5,690 nt of DNA from Caldifarciminota bacterium. GTDB lineage: Bacteria; Hydrothermota; Tepidihabitantia; B3-TA06; JALVRC01. The translations under genes and the position numbers were made by a program. The stretch is from contig JALVRC010000068.1 of the NCBI GenBank assembly GCA_027025255.1, forward strand, positions 1-5,690, written 5' to 3'. Shown here one piece after another: positions 1 through 5,690 of the stretch (positions are counted from its first letter, which is position 1; the number at the start of each line of letters is the position of its first letter). Under the pieces are notes generated by a model that searched no databases, was not told the origin of the DNA, and worked only from the letters and a program-made list of their open reading frames with translations.

Positions 1-1
1 C

Positions 2-265
2 AGAACGGAAGGGATAATGCCTAGAAAAGATAGAATAAATCGCCAAACAAAAAGAAAATTTCGAGTAATCAATAGTCCAATGATGTGATGCTGCTTTTTC
101 GATAAACTCGGGGGCAATGAAGTAACCTTTTTCTTCTGAATCATCCCATTTTTCCGCCGCCTTTATTTTGGTTTTTTCCAATTCGGATACGGTATCAAAT
201 GAAATATCTGCAATAATGATTCGTCCTGATTTTGATAATAATTTTTTATAATTGAAAGAATGGAA
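2..265 (-). pseudogene. Out-of-frame C-terminal remnant of a class I SAM-dependent methyltransferase
   Basis: This 88-codon open stretch lies between an in-frame TGA (266-268) and the left edge. It is offset from the DUF389 frame and overlaps the last third of that protein's soluble tail. Its translation looks like the end of a YrrT-like class I methyltransferase: a GG-strand segment SKSGRIIIADISF (residues 11-23), then an acidic WDDSEEKGYF segment (40-49), a helix EFIEKA (53-58), and a closing strand IDYSKFSFCLAIYSI (65-79). In that family such a segment follows the SAM-binding domain. There is no ATG, GTG or plausible start, and the SAM-binding N-terminal half is absent because DUF389 coding sequence occupies that position. 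I infer a truncated relic, or a gene broken by a frameshift near the six-A run at 242-247. The assignment rests on recalled family patterns, not on a search. The frame is still open at base 2, where the family would normally be ending. Confidence 0.5.
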
Positions 266-1335
266 TCATGCGGTGGGTGAGATCCTGAAATCGTAATTTC
301 ATATACAAGTTTTTTATCGTTTTCTATAAGAATTGAATGCGATAAGGAATCAGGTTTTATAACCTTTGATACAAATTTGTTCAAATCGTTTTGCATATCT
401 TCAATATATATTTTTTTAATAGAGTAGTAAATAGCCGGGATAGCAACAATGACAAAGACAATCCCTGTTAAAATCATGTGAATATATGTTCTTTCTTTGA
501 CCTCTTCTTCATTTCTTTCTATATAGACCTTTTTTACAAAGAAAACTACAACAGAAGCAAGCAATACAGCAGACAGGTTAATTATAAAAAGTATTGTTGC
601 TCCTAATGCCACGGAAAGCTGAAATCTTCCAAGCCCCACGCCTATAACGCATAATGGAGGAACAAGGGCTACAGCTATTGCAACTCCTGGAAGAACTGCT
701 ATGATTTTCCTGTCTAAATAAGCATAAGCACCTGCTATGCCAGAAGCAAAAGCTATAAGGATGTCAAATATTCCAGGGTGTGTTCTCATTATAATTTCAT
801 TTGAGAGGTTTTGTCCTGGGAATATGAATGCTATTATAAAACCTATTATTACAGCTATACCCACACCTCTTATTATGGACCAGATTGAGCGAATAAGCAT
901 TCTGAAATCACCCCATACTGTTGCAAGAGAGAATGCAAGGAGGGGCGTCATCAAAGGAGCAACAATCATAGCTCCGATTACAGTTGCTGCTGAACCCTGC
1001 AAAAGACCTGCTGTTGCAATTACACTTGATAGGAACATTAAAACATAATATTCGTTTGTAGGAGTAGCACTATTGGAAAGTATCCTATGAACATCCTTTG
1101 CATTTTCTTTCCTGTCTTTTTCGTGTATATAGTTTTTTAGAAAATCTGAAAAAACCCCAAGTCCGAAAGTATCGATTACTCCGTGTGAATGATTATTAAC
1201 AGTTTCAGTAGTTTTTGCTTTTTTTGACTCCTTACTGGTTGTTTCGTCTGTAGTATTTTCTGCCTCTTTTATATAAGTTTCTGTTTCTTTTTTTCCCTTT
1301 TTTACTTTTAAGAACTTTTTAATAAAATCAAACAT
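163..1335 (-). CDS. DUF389 family multi-pass membrane protein
   Basis: This 390-residue protein has a charged, low-complexity Lys/Glu/Thr-rich N-terminus (about 5-50), then about seven hydrophobic segments near residues 97-115, 117-141, 155-173, 187-207, 211-233, 240-268 and 287-306, and a soluble C-terminal tail. The GAMIVAPLMTPLLAFSLATV segment (121-140), followed by WGD, is the typical DUF389 (TIGR00341-like) signature. The family's molecular function is not established; it acts in the cytoplasmic membrane. The start ATG at 1335 lies inside the end of the DJ-1/PfpI gene (8-bp overlap). Only a weak purine stretch (AAAAG) precedes it, so translation is probably coupled to the upstream gene. 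One oddity is that the last ~27 residues (from about K364) are read from DNA whose other frame encodes a methyltransferase-like segment, so the natural C-terminus may have been replaced. Even so, the tail (LLQIFHLIPY, 374-383) still looks acceptable for the family. Family assignment is firm; the exact end is less so. Confidence 0.88.
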   Translation of the reverse strand: MFDFIKKFLKVKKGKKETETYIKEAENTTDETTSKESKKAKTTETVNNHSHGVIDTFGLGVFSDFLKNYIHEKDRKENAKDVHRILSNSATPTNEYYVLMFLSSVIATAGLLQGSAATVIGAMIVAPLMTPLLAFSLATVWGDFRMLIRSIWSIIRGVGIAVIIGFIIAFIFPGQNLSNEIIMRTHPGIFDILIAFASGIAGAYAYLDRKIIAVLPGVAIAVALVPPLCVIGVGLGRFQLSVALGATILFIINLSAVLLASVVVFFVKKVYIERNEEEVKERTYIHMILTGIVFVIVAIPAIYYSIKKIYIEDMQNDLNKFVSKVIKPDSLSHSILIENDKKLVYEITISGSHPPHDSILSIIKNYYQNQDESLLQIFHLIPYPNWKKPK

Positions 1336-1846
1336 CTTTTAGTAGAGAAACGATTTTTTTAAGCATTTGAGGTAAATCTTCAGGTTTTCTTGCAGTGATT
1401 ATGTTTTTATCCACAACGTAAGGAGCATCAACGTACTCTGCCCCGGCATGTATTAAATCGTCTTTTATAGCAAAGAATGCAGTAAGCTTTACATCTTTTA
1501 TAATGTCTGCAGAGGCAAGTATCCAGGGCCCATGACATATAGCAGCCAAAAGCCTTTTTTCATTGTGTAATTTATTTACAAATTCAATGAATGCAGGTGT
1601 TCTCCTCATATAGTCTGGTGCAAAACCTCCTGGTATGAATACACCTGACCATTCATATTGAAATGCCTCGTTAATGCCTAACTCAGCTTTTGCCGGGTAG
1701 TTTCCGTATTTGCCGTGATAAACTATGCCTTTTTCCCTGCCAATTAGCTTTGTTTCTATCCCTTCTTCTTTAAGTCTTAGATAAGGATACCATACCTCCA
1801 ATTCCTGATACATTTCTTCAACAAGTACTGCAAAATTTTTTTGCAT
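1328..1846 (-). CDS. DJ-1/PfpI family protein (class I glutamine amidotransferase-like fold)
   Basis: This 172-residue protein is close to the usual length of PfpI/YhbO proteins (about 165-175). The nucleophile elbow is AAICHGPWIL (101-110), with Cys104 followed by His105 as in PfpI. Glu17, just before the VWYP segment, sits where the family has the conserved Glu that contacts the cysteine (Glu18 of DJ-1). IPGGFAPDYMRR (71-82) is the family glycine loop, with Asp78 where PfpI has a Glu. Members are cytosolic oligomers described variously as proteases, chaperones or glyoxalase/deglycase-type stress enzymes, so the activity of this one cannot be fixed from sequence. The ATG at 1846 is one base after the pepF stop and has a clear AAGGAG Shine-Dalgarno (1852-1857) inside the end of pepF. 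It therefore belongs to the pepF operon and is co-translated with it. Its own end overlaps the DUF389 start. Confidence 0.93.
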   Translation of the reverse strand: MQKNFAVLVEEMYQELEVWYPYLRLKEEGIETKLIGREKGIVYHGKYGNYPAKAELGINEAFQYEWSGVFIPGGFAPDYMRRTPAFIEFVNKLHNEKRLLAAICHGPWILASADIIKDVKLTAFFAIKDDLIHAGAEYVDAPYVVDKNIITARKPEDLPQMLKKIVSLLKDV

Positions 1847-1847
1847 G

Positions 1848-3605
1848 TTAACTCCTTTTTGCAGACAGTTTCAAAAATTTATCCAGGAGTTCTTTGATAT
1901 ATGCTATTCCACCTTTCCAGAAATCTTTGTCTTCAATGTCAACAAGGGGTTTTAATAGTTTTGAAGGTTTAATGCTACCGCCTTTGCTCAGTATATCCTT
2001 GTAAAGCTTGACAAAGTCTGTTCCCATATCCTTATATTTTTTATAAAGGGATAGTGAAAGTAAATTACCGTATGCATAAGCATAACAGTAGAAAGGGGTG
2101 TTTATGAAATGAGATATATATGCCCACCAGAATCCATACTCATCTCTTAACTTAAGGGCGTTTGAAAACATTTTCTTGTTCTCTTCAATCCATAGAGCGT
2201 TCATCTCTTCTACGATCAGCTCTTTTTGCATCCTTTTTTGATATAGTCGTCTTTCAAAGGTTGTAAAGATTGTCTGTCTAAATACAGTAGAGAATATATC
2301 CTCTAATTTCGAAGCAAGCAAGGAAACCTGCGTTTCTAACGGTGTTTTTTCTAAGATATAATCAAATGTGAGCATTTCTCCAAATGTGGATGCAGTTTCT
2401 GCAGTTGTTAGAGGTGTGTGCATATTTAATAAGCCTACCTCTCTTGAAAGATACTGATGGATACCATGGCCAAGTTCATGAGCCATTACAAAAACGTCCC
2501 TTATGTCTCCTGTAAAGTTAAGAAGGACATAAGGATGAGCTGCAGGTATTGTGCCAGCAGAAAACGCTCCTCCTCTTTTGTTAGCCCTTACTCCAGCGTC
2601 AATCCAGTTATTGTCAAAAAACTTTTTTGCTATCGCGTAAAAATCTTCTGAGAATGCTCTATACGAATTAAGAACAGTTTCTTTAGCCTTTTCAAAAGAT
2701 ATCCTTTTCTTCTTATTTGTAATAGGCGCATATCTATCATAGTCATAGAGTCTATCAAACATTAGAAGCTTTTTCTTCTTTTTGTAGTAGGAAATGGGTA
2801 ATGCATAACTTTCTTCCACAGTTTGAATCAGGTTATCAACAGAGGTTCTTGAAATTTCGTTGCTTAAATGTCTGCTTTCTTCTACATCCGGATATTTTCT
2901 TATTTCTGTGTTTACTATATGGTCAAGTGTTACAGTATTGAAAATATATATTAAATCATCTATATTTTCTTTTAGCGTTGTTGTAATAGCATTAGCTGCG
3001 TCTCTTCTATTATCTCTGTTATTATTCCTTAAAAAAGACAAAGCCTTTTCAAATGGGAATTTATGATAATGGTAGGAAACCTTTAGTTTGGAAATCTTAT
3101 TGGCAAATAATCTGGTGAATGCTGATGAAGAGGTTTGAGACTTCTTAAGAAGTATCTGTTCCTCGCTTTCTTTAAGCCTATATGGAGCTCTTACAATGGT
3201 TTGCTCTATATTGTGATGGTATTTTTTAAGCGTCTTGTCCTTTAGCCACTCATTCCACTTTTTCTTGCCTGCCTTTGTTATCTCAAGAGTAAAGAAGATA
3301 AGATGAGTGCTTAATTTTGTTGAAAGCATTTGTGTTTTGTTTAAAAGAATTCCGTTTTCCTTTGTAATGTTTGATGAGTATAAAAGCATTACATAATTGC
3401 CAGCTCTTGCAAGCCTTTCATATATTGCCTCTATTTTATCAAAGGCCTTTTTAAGCTCTTTTGAAGAGAGCTCTTTTACTTTTCCTTTGTATGTTTTTTC
3501 AAATTTTATTACCTCTTTTTCTATATCCTTAAAATACTTTTCAAGGTATTCTATATCTACATTCTTTAAAAGGTCGTCCAGATTCCATCTCATAAGTTCC
3601 TTCAT
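1848..3605 (-). CDS. pepF: M3 family oligoendopeptidase F (zinc metallopeptidase)
   Basis: This is a 585-residue cytosolic zinc peptidase of the M3B/PepF group, which cleaves oligopeptides inside the cell. The N-terminal part is helical, with the PepF N-terminal domain around 115-180. The catalytic domain spans about 195-575 and carries HELGH (376-380): His376 and His380 bind zinc and Glu377 is the catalytic base. Glu403 in the TTAETASTFGE stretch (400-410) is the expected third zinc ligand. The late HFINTPFYCYAYAYG segment (499-513) matches the family's substrate-binding His/Tyr motif. The length is normal (about 560-610) and no key residue is missing. I chose the ATG at 3605 because TGGAGGT (3609-3615) lies just upstream; the next Met (residue 5) would be badly spaced. 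It is the first gene of the minus-strand operon and is driven by a consensus promoter with a very short leader. The substrates are unknown; a role in peptide recycling is inferred from the family. Confidence 0.96.
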   Translation of the reverse strand: MKELMRWNLDDLLKNVDIEYLEKYFKDIEKEVIKFEKTYKGKVKELSSKELKKAFDKIEAIYERLARAGNYVMLLYSSNITKENGILLNKTQMLSTKLSTHLIFFTLEITKAGKKKWNEWLKDKTLKKYHHNIEQTIVRAPYRLKESEEQILLKKSQTSSSAFTRLFANKISKLKVSYHYHKFPFEKALSFLRNNNRDNRRDAANAITTTLKENIDDLIYIFNTVTLDHIVNTEIRKYPDVEESRHLSNEISRTSVDNLIQTVEESYALPISYYKKKKKLLMFDRLYDYDRYAPITNKKKRISFEKAKETVLNSYRAFSEDFYAIAKKFFDNNWIDAGVRANKRGGAFSAGTIPAAHPYVLLNFTGDIRDVFVMAHELGHGIHQYLSREVGLLNMHTPLTTAETASTFGEMLTFDYILEKTPLETQVSLLASKLEDIFSTVFRQTIFTTFERRLYQKRMQKELIVEEMNALWIEENKKMFSNALKLRDEYGFWWAYISHFINTPFYCYAYAYGNLLSLSLYKKYKDMGTDFVKLYKDILSKGGSIKPSKLLKPLVDIEDKDFWKGGIAYIKELLDKFLKLSAKRS

Positions 3606-3614
3606 TTTACCTCC

Positions 3615-3646
3615 AGATTTAAATCGTAATTATATATATTAAATCT
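3615..3646. repeat. Inverted repeats over pepF -10 region and transcription start (possible operator)
   Basis: AGATTTAA (3615-3622) and TTAAATCT (3639-3646) form a perfect 8-bp inverted repeat around the -10 hexamer. The left arm also belongs to a perfect 10-bp palindrome, GATTTAAATC (3616-3625), which covers the predicted start point. The placement would suit a repressor site. The region is very AT-rich, so chance symmetry is a real possibility. Confidence 0.35.
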
Positions 3647-3656
3647 TAAATGTCAA
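3629..3656 (-). promoter_or_regulatory. Consensus sigma-70/sigma-A promoter for pepF operon
   Basis: On the minus strand TTGACA (3651-3656) and TATAAT (3629-3634) both match the consensus exactly, with a 16-bp spacer. Transcription would start near 3622. This leaves a leader of about 17 bases that consists almost only of the TGGAGGT ribosome binding site before the pepF ATG. No other good promoter is visible before the two downstream genes, so this one probably serves all three. Confidence 0.85.
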
Positions 3657-3716
3657 GTAAAAGATTAGCTATAAACTCAGGTTTGTTTTAATCAACATAG
3701 AGCTTAATGCTTGAGT

Positions 3717-3766
3717 GTTTTTGTACATATTCCCCTCCGTATCTATATAATTGCATGTACAAAAAC
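3717..3766. repeat. Perfect 12-bp inverted repeat with TGTACA cores
   Basis: GTTTTTGTACAT (3717-3728) and ATGTACAAAAAC (3755-3766) are exact reverse complements separated by 26 bases. Each arm contains the self-complementary TGTACA. The spacer holds a plus-strand TATAAT (3746-3751) without a good -35. It also holds a minus-strand GGAGGGG (3732-3738) five bases before an ATG that lies in the left arm. No run of Ts follows either arm closely enough for a standard terminator. An operator with two half-sites, or a regulatory hairpin, is more likely. Confidence 0.6.
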
Positions 3767-3787
3767 CTTTTACCTTAACAATATCCC

Positions 3788-3815
3788 TTGACATTGTAGG
3801 GTTTGTATGTATAAT
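3788..3815 (+). promoter_or_regulatory. Consensus sigma-70/sigma-A promoter for the restriction-modification gene
   Basis: TTGACA (3788-3793) and TATAAT (3810-3815) match the consensus exactly with a 16-bp spacer, on the plus strand. Transcription would start near 3822 and give a leader of about 136 bases before the restriction-modification ATG at 3958. The leader contains the overlapping small ORF. A promoter this strong for a toxic enzyme suggests control at another level. Confidence 0.8.
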
Positions 3816-3825
3816 TATTGTATGT
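3803..3825 (+). repeat. Direct repeats TTGTATGT around the -10 box
   Basis: Two exact copies of TTGTATGT (3803-3810 and 3818-3825) lie 15 bp apart start to start. The first abuts and shares a base with the -10 hexamer; the second straddles the predicted start point. Near-copies occur at 3751-3758 (TTGCATGT) and 3837-3845 (TTG-A-TATGT). This looks like a tandem operator, but the units are short and the DNA is AT-rich. Confidence 0.35.
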
Positions 3826-3857
3826 GTAAGTGTGCCTTGATATGTAGGAGTATGATT

Positions 3858-3968
3858 ATGGTAAAGAAAGGCATACCTTTCCTAATATGGAATATGTCTA
3901 AAATATTGTGGCATATAAACATTGAAACAGGACGAAAACTTAAACAAAGGTGGGAAAATGGACAATAA
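3858..3968 (+). CDS. Putative 36-residue leader ORF overlapping the restriction-modification gene
   Basis: The ATG at 3858 is preceded by AGGAG (3846-3850) at a 7-base spacing, which is near ideal. The ORF can also start at 3852 but with poor spacing. It ends with TAA at 3966-3968, so it overlaps the next gene's ATG by 11 bases in another frame. The product is basic, with three Trp and a Lys/Arg-rich end (GRKLKQRW), and resembles no family I know. A 6-bp stem, GAAAGG-CATA-CCTTTC (3866-3881), covers its early codons. Its position downstream of the promoter and overlapping the nuclease-methylase start suggests translational coupling or a leader peptide. It is too short to be a classical helix-turn-helix C protein. 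It could also be a chance ORF. Confidence 0.4.
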   Translation: MVKKGIPFLIWNMSKILWHINIETGRKLKQRWENGQ

Positions 3969-5690
3969 CAACAGTTCAATATTTGAAAAAAATATACGAA
4001 GAGGTATAGAAAAAGGCTATATATCTCTTTTAGAGGAGAAAAGCAGGGTAACTTATCATTGCTTAAGAGATTACTCTACAAGTTTCAAGAATCCTGAGGA
4101 GAAAGTAAGAGCATCTTATTTTGTTGAATTAGTACTTGATTATCAATATCCAAAGGAAAGAATAGATTTTGAAGTTACTGTTCCGAGAAGAACTCCAGAG
4201 GATAGAGCGGACATTGTTGTTTATGAAGATGATGAACTTAAAAATCCATATTTAGTTGTTGAGTGTAAGAGAGACGGAATTTCTGATGCTGAGTTTAAAC
4301 AGGCGATTGAGCAAGTTTTTGGGAATGCCAACAGCCTGCGTGCAAAATATGCAATTGTTGTTGCAGGCACAACCAGAACAGCGTTTGATATAGCAGGATT
4401 TAAACCGAGCGAAAGAGAAAAAAATGTTATATCTGACATTCCTAAAAGATATGGCAAAGCACCAAAATATAGATTTATAAAAGGTGACCCTGTAAACGAC
4501 ATTAAAATTGTTTCAAAAGAAGAACTCATCAGAGCCTTAGAAAAATCACACGACACGGTATGGCAGGGAGGAAGGTTAGCACCTACAACAGCGTTTGACG
4601 AAGTTTCAAAACTATTATTCTGCAAATTAAAAGATGAAAAAGACACTCCTAAAAGAAAACCATATAAATTTCAGATTGGGACTCATGAAACCGCAGAAGA
4701 AGTTTTCAAAAGAATAAATGAAATTTATCAAAAGGCAAAACTACAAGACGCAGAAGTATTCAAAGAGGATATTAGATTGGACCCCAAAATTGTCTATAGC
4801 GTAGTAGAACATTTACAAGGGATTAATTTCAACAAAACAGACCTAGATACTAAAGGAGTTGCTTTCGAAACATTCATGACGGATTTTTTTAAAGGGAAAA
4901 TGGGACAATTCTTTACACCCCGTGAAATCATTAGATTTATGGTAAAAATGCTTAACCCCACAAAAGATAACCTTGTTATAGATCCTGCTGCGGGGAGTGG
5001 TGGATTTCTGCTTAATTCAATGGATAATGTAAGAGAATACGCAGAATCTCATTACGATGAAAGGGAAGCTTGGGAGCACTGGCATGGCTTTGCACAACAT
5101 AAATTATACGGAATTGAGATAAATGATCAGATTGCCCGAGTTTGTAAGATGAATATGATTATACATGACGATGGACATACAAATGTTATAAGCACTGACG
5201 CTTTAGAAAATTTTGACAAAATTAATGATATTCATAGAAGATTTAAAAAAGACCATTTTGATATTGTGCTTACAAACCCACCATTCGGAGCAGTAGTAAA
5301 AGCAACAGAAAAGGATTACTTAGACAAATACGACCTTGGAGCAAAACACAAAAAAAGAAAAAGCCAGAAAACAGAAATTCTTTTTATTGAGAGAGCAATA
5401 GATTTTGTGAAGCCCGGTAGCGGGAGAATAGGGATAGTTTTACCAGACGGCATTTTAACAAATTCATCACTTCAATATGTAAGAAATTACATTATGGAAA
5501 GGTGTCAGATTCTTGCGGTTGTGTCATTACCACAATTCGCTTTTACACATTTTGGTGCAGGCGTAAAAGCCTCCTTGGTATTTTTGAGAAGGAAAGCAGA
5601 GAGAGAAAAGTTGGGCAATTATCCTATTTTTATGGCAATTGCCGAGCATATTGGTTACGACGCAACAGGCAGAAAAGATCCAATCAATGA
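3958..5690 (+). CDS. Restriction-modification protein: HsdR-N-type nuclease fused to N6-adenine DNA methyltransferase (3' partial)
   Basis: The gene has 577 complete codons, with no stop before the right edge. Residues about 40-160 form an HsdR N-terminal (HSDR_N-like) PD-(D/E)xK nuclease domain: RADIVVY supplies Asp85, and YLVVECKR supplies Glu102 and Lys104. A linker carries the WQGGRLAPTTAFDEVSKLLF segment (202-221) and the helix EEVFKRINEIYQKAK (247-261), typical of this fused family. The N6 methyltransferase domain follows: GQFFTPREI (316-324), SAM-binding DPAAGSGGF (342-350), YGIEIN (384-389), catalytic NPPF (440-443), then GRIGIVLPDGIL (489-500) and GAGVKASLVFL (533-543). The intact motifs predict both cleavage and adenine methylation. 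No target-recognition domain is seen yet; it would be C-terminal or a separate HsdS-like subunit downstream. The ATG at 3958 has AAAGGTGG (3946-3953) just upstream. The nearest known design is BcgI subunit A, but a type I HsdM with an HsdR-N extension is also possible. Confidence 0.92.
   Translation, partial: MDNNNSSIFEKNIRRGIEKGYISLLEEKSRVTYHCLRDYSTSFKNPEEKVRASYFVELVLDYQYPKERIDFEVTVPRRTPEDRADIVVYEDDELKNPYLVVECKRDGISDAEFKQAIEQVFGNANSLRAKYAIVVAGTTRTAFDIAGFKPSEREKNVISDIPKRYGKAPKYRFIKGDPVNDIKIVSKEELIRALEKSHDTVWQGGRLAPTTAFDEVSKLLFCKLKDEKDTPKRKPYKFQIGTHETAEEVFKRINEIYQKAKLQDAEVFKEDIRLDPKIVYSVVEHLQGINFNKTDLDTKGVAFETFMTDFFKGKMGQFFTPREIIRFMVKMLNPTKDNLVIDPAAGSGGFLLNSMDNVREYAESHYDEREAWEHWHGFAQHKLYGIEINDQIARVCKMNMIIHDDGHTNVISTDALENFDKINDIHRRFKKDHFDIVLTNPPFGAVVKATEKDYLDKYDLGAKHKKRKSQKTEILFIERAIDFVKPGSGRIGIVLPDGILTNSSLQYVRNYIMERCQILAVVSLPQFAFTHFGAGVKASLVFLRRKAEREKLGNYPIFMAIAEHIGYDATGRKDPIN

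Larger units (their letters stand above)
3606..3957. other. Divergent intergenic region with two promoters
   Basis: These 352 bases separate the minus-strand pepF operon from the plus-strand restriction-modification gene. No tRNA, CRISPR array or insertion sequence is visible. The contents are: the pepF promoter and an overlapping palindrome on the left; a 12-bp inverted repeat in the middle; a consensus plus-strand promoter with flanking TTGTATGT repeats; and a leader ORF that reaches into the restriction-modification gene. No convincing intrinsic terminator was found, as expected between divergent genes. Confidence 0.85.

Noticed and set aside
1..144. Minus-strand ORF starting at ATG 144 (48 codons, hydrophobic, open to the left edge) after an AAGGCGGCGG-like purine stretch
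   Set aside because: It is in the DUF389 frame just past its stop and looks membrane-like. However, the neighbouring frame of the same bases reads as a methyltransferase end, which is the more convincing coding signal. Too little is visible to support a separate gene.
737..1048. Plus-strand ORF of 103 codons
   Set aside because: It is antisense to the membrane-spanning part of the DUF389 gene. It is a shadow with no ribosome binding site or family resemblance.
2457..3642. Three plus-strand ORFs (2457-2651, 2860-3066, 3397-3642)
   Set aside because: All are antisense to pepF. Their Ser/Phe-rich composition is the usual mirror of a Lys/Glu-rich gene on the other strand.
3717..3766. Inverted repeat as an intrinsic terminator
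   Set aside because: The stem is AT-rich with a 26-base loop, and no clean T-run follows on either strand. There is also no gene ending nearby to terminate.
3717..3766. Inverted repeat as an invertible (phase-variable) segment
   Set aside because: The 26-bp interior is too short for known site-specific inversion, and no recombinase gene is present in the window.
4221..4646. Minus-strand ORF of 141 codons
   Set aside because: It lies wholly antisense to the restriction-modification gene, whose frame carries the recognisable nuclease and methylase motifs. Its Ser/Phe/Leu-rich translation matches no family I know.
5502..5690. Plus-strand ORF of 62 codons at the right edge
   Set aside because: It is an alternative frame inside the methyltransferase gene, whose own frame continues with the conserved GAGVKASLVFL segment.

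Overview
The window comes from an AT-rich bacterium. The proteins are rich in Lys, Ile and Glu. Both intergenic promoters match the sigma-70/sigma-A consensus hexamers exactly, and most Shine-Dalgarno (SD) sequences are purine-rich and strong. This suits a Firmicutes-like or other low-GC (possibly thermophilic) bacterium, but nothing here fixes the genus.

Layout. The left two thirds (about 163-3605) is a compact minus-strand operon read right to left. It holds an M3-family oligoendopeptidase F (pepF, 1848-3605), a DJ-1/PfpI-family protein (1328-1846, 1 bp after pepF) and a DUF389 multi-pass membrane protein (163-1335, overlapping its upstream neighbour by 8 bp). One consensus promoter (3629-3656) sits just upstream of pepF. 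The first ~265 bases also encode, out of frame with the DUF389 tail, what looks like the C-terminal end of a class I SAM-dependent methyltransferase. It has no N-terminal half and no start codon, so I read it as a gene remnant at an old junction.

A 352-bp divergent intergenic region (3606-3957) separates this operon from a plus-strand gene that runs off the right edge. It contains both promoters, several palindromes and short repeats, and a 36-codon leader ORF (3858-3968) that overlaps the start of the next gene by 11 bp.

The plus-strand gene (3958-5690, 577 complete codons, 3' end missing) is a restriction-modification protein. An HsdR-N-type PD-(D/E)xK nuclease domain is fused to an N6-adenine DNA methyltransferase (DPAAGSGGF and NPPF motifs). 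The arrangement recalls BcgI-like enzymes, in which one subunit cuts and methylates and a separate subunit recognises the DNA. The specificity subunit, if present, would lie beyond the right edge.

How the genes relate. The three operon genes look like ordinary housekeeping and stress functions (peptide turnover, DJ-1-type stress or repair protein, membrane protein) made from one transcript. The restriction-modification gene is a separate, divergently transcribed defence locus. The most interesting parts are its fused architecture and its elaborate leader. No wholly new system can be claimed from this window alone.
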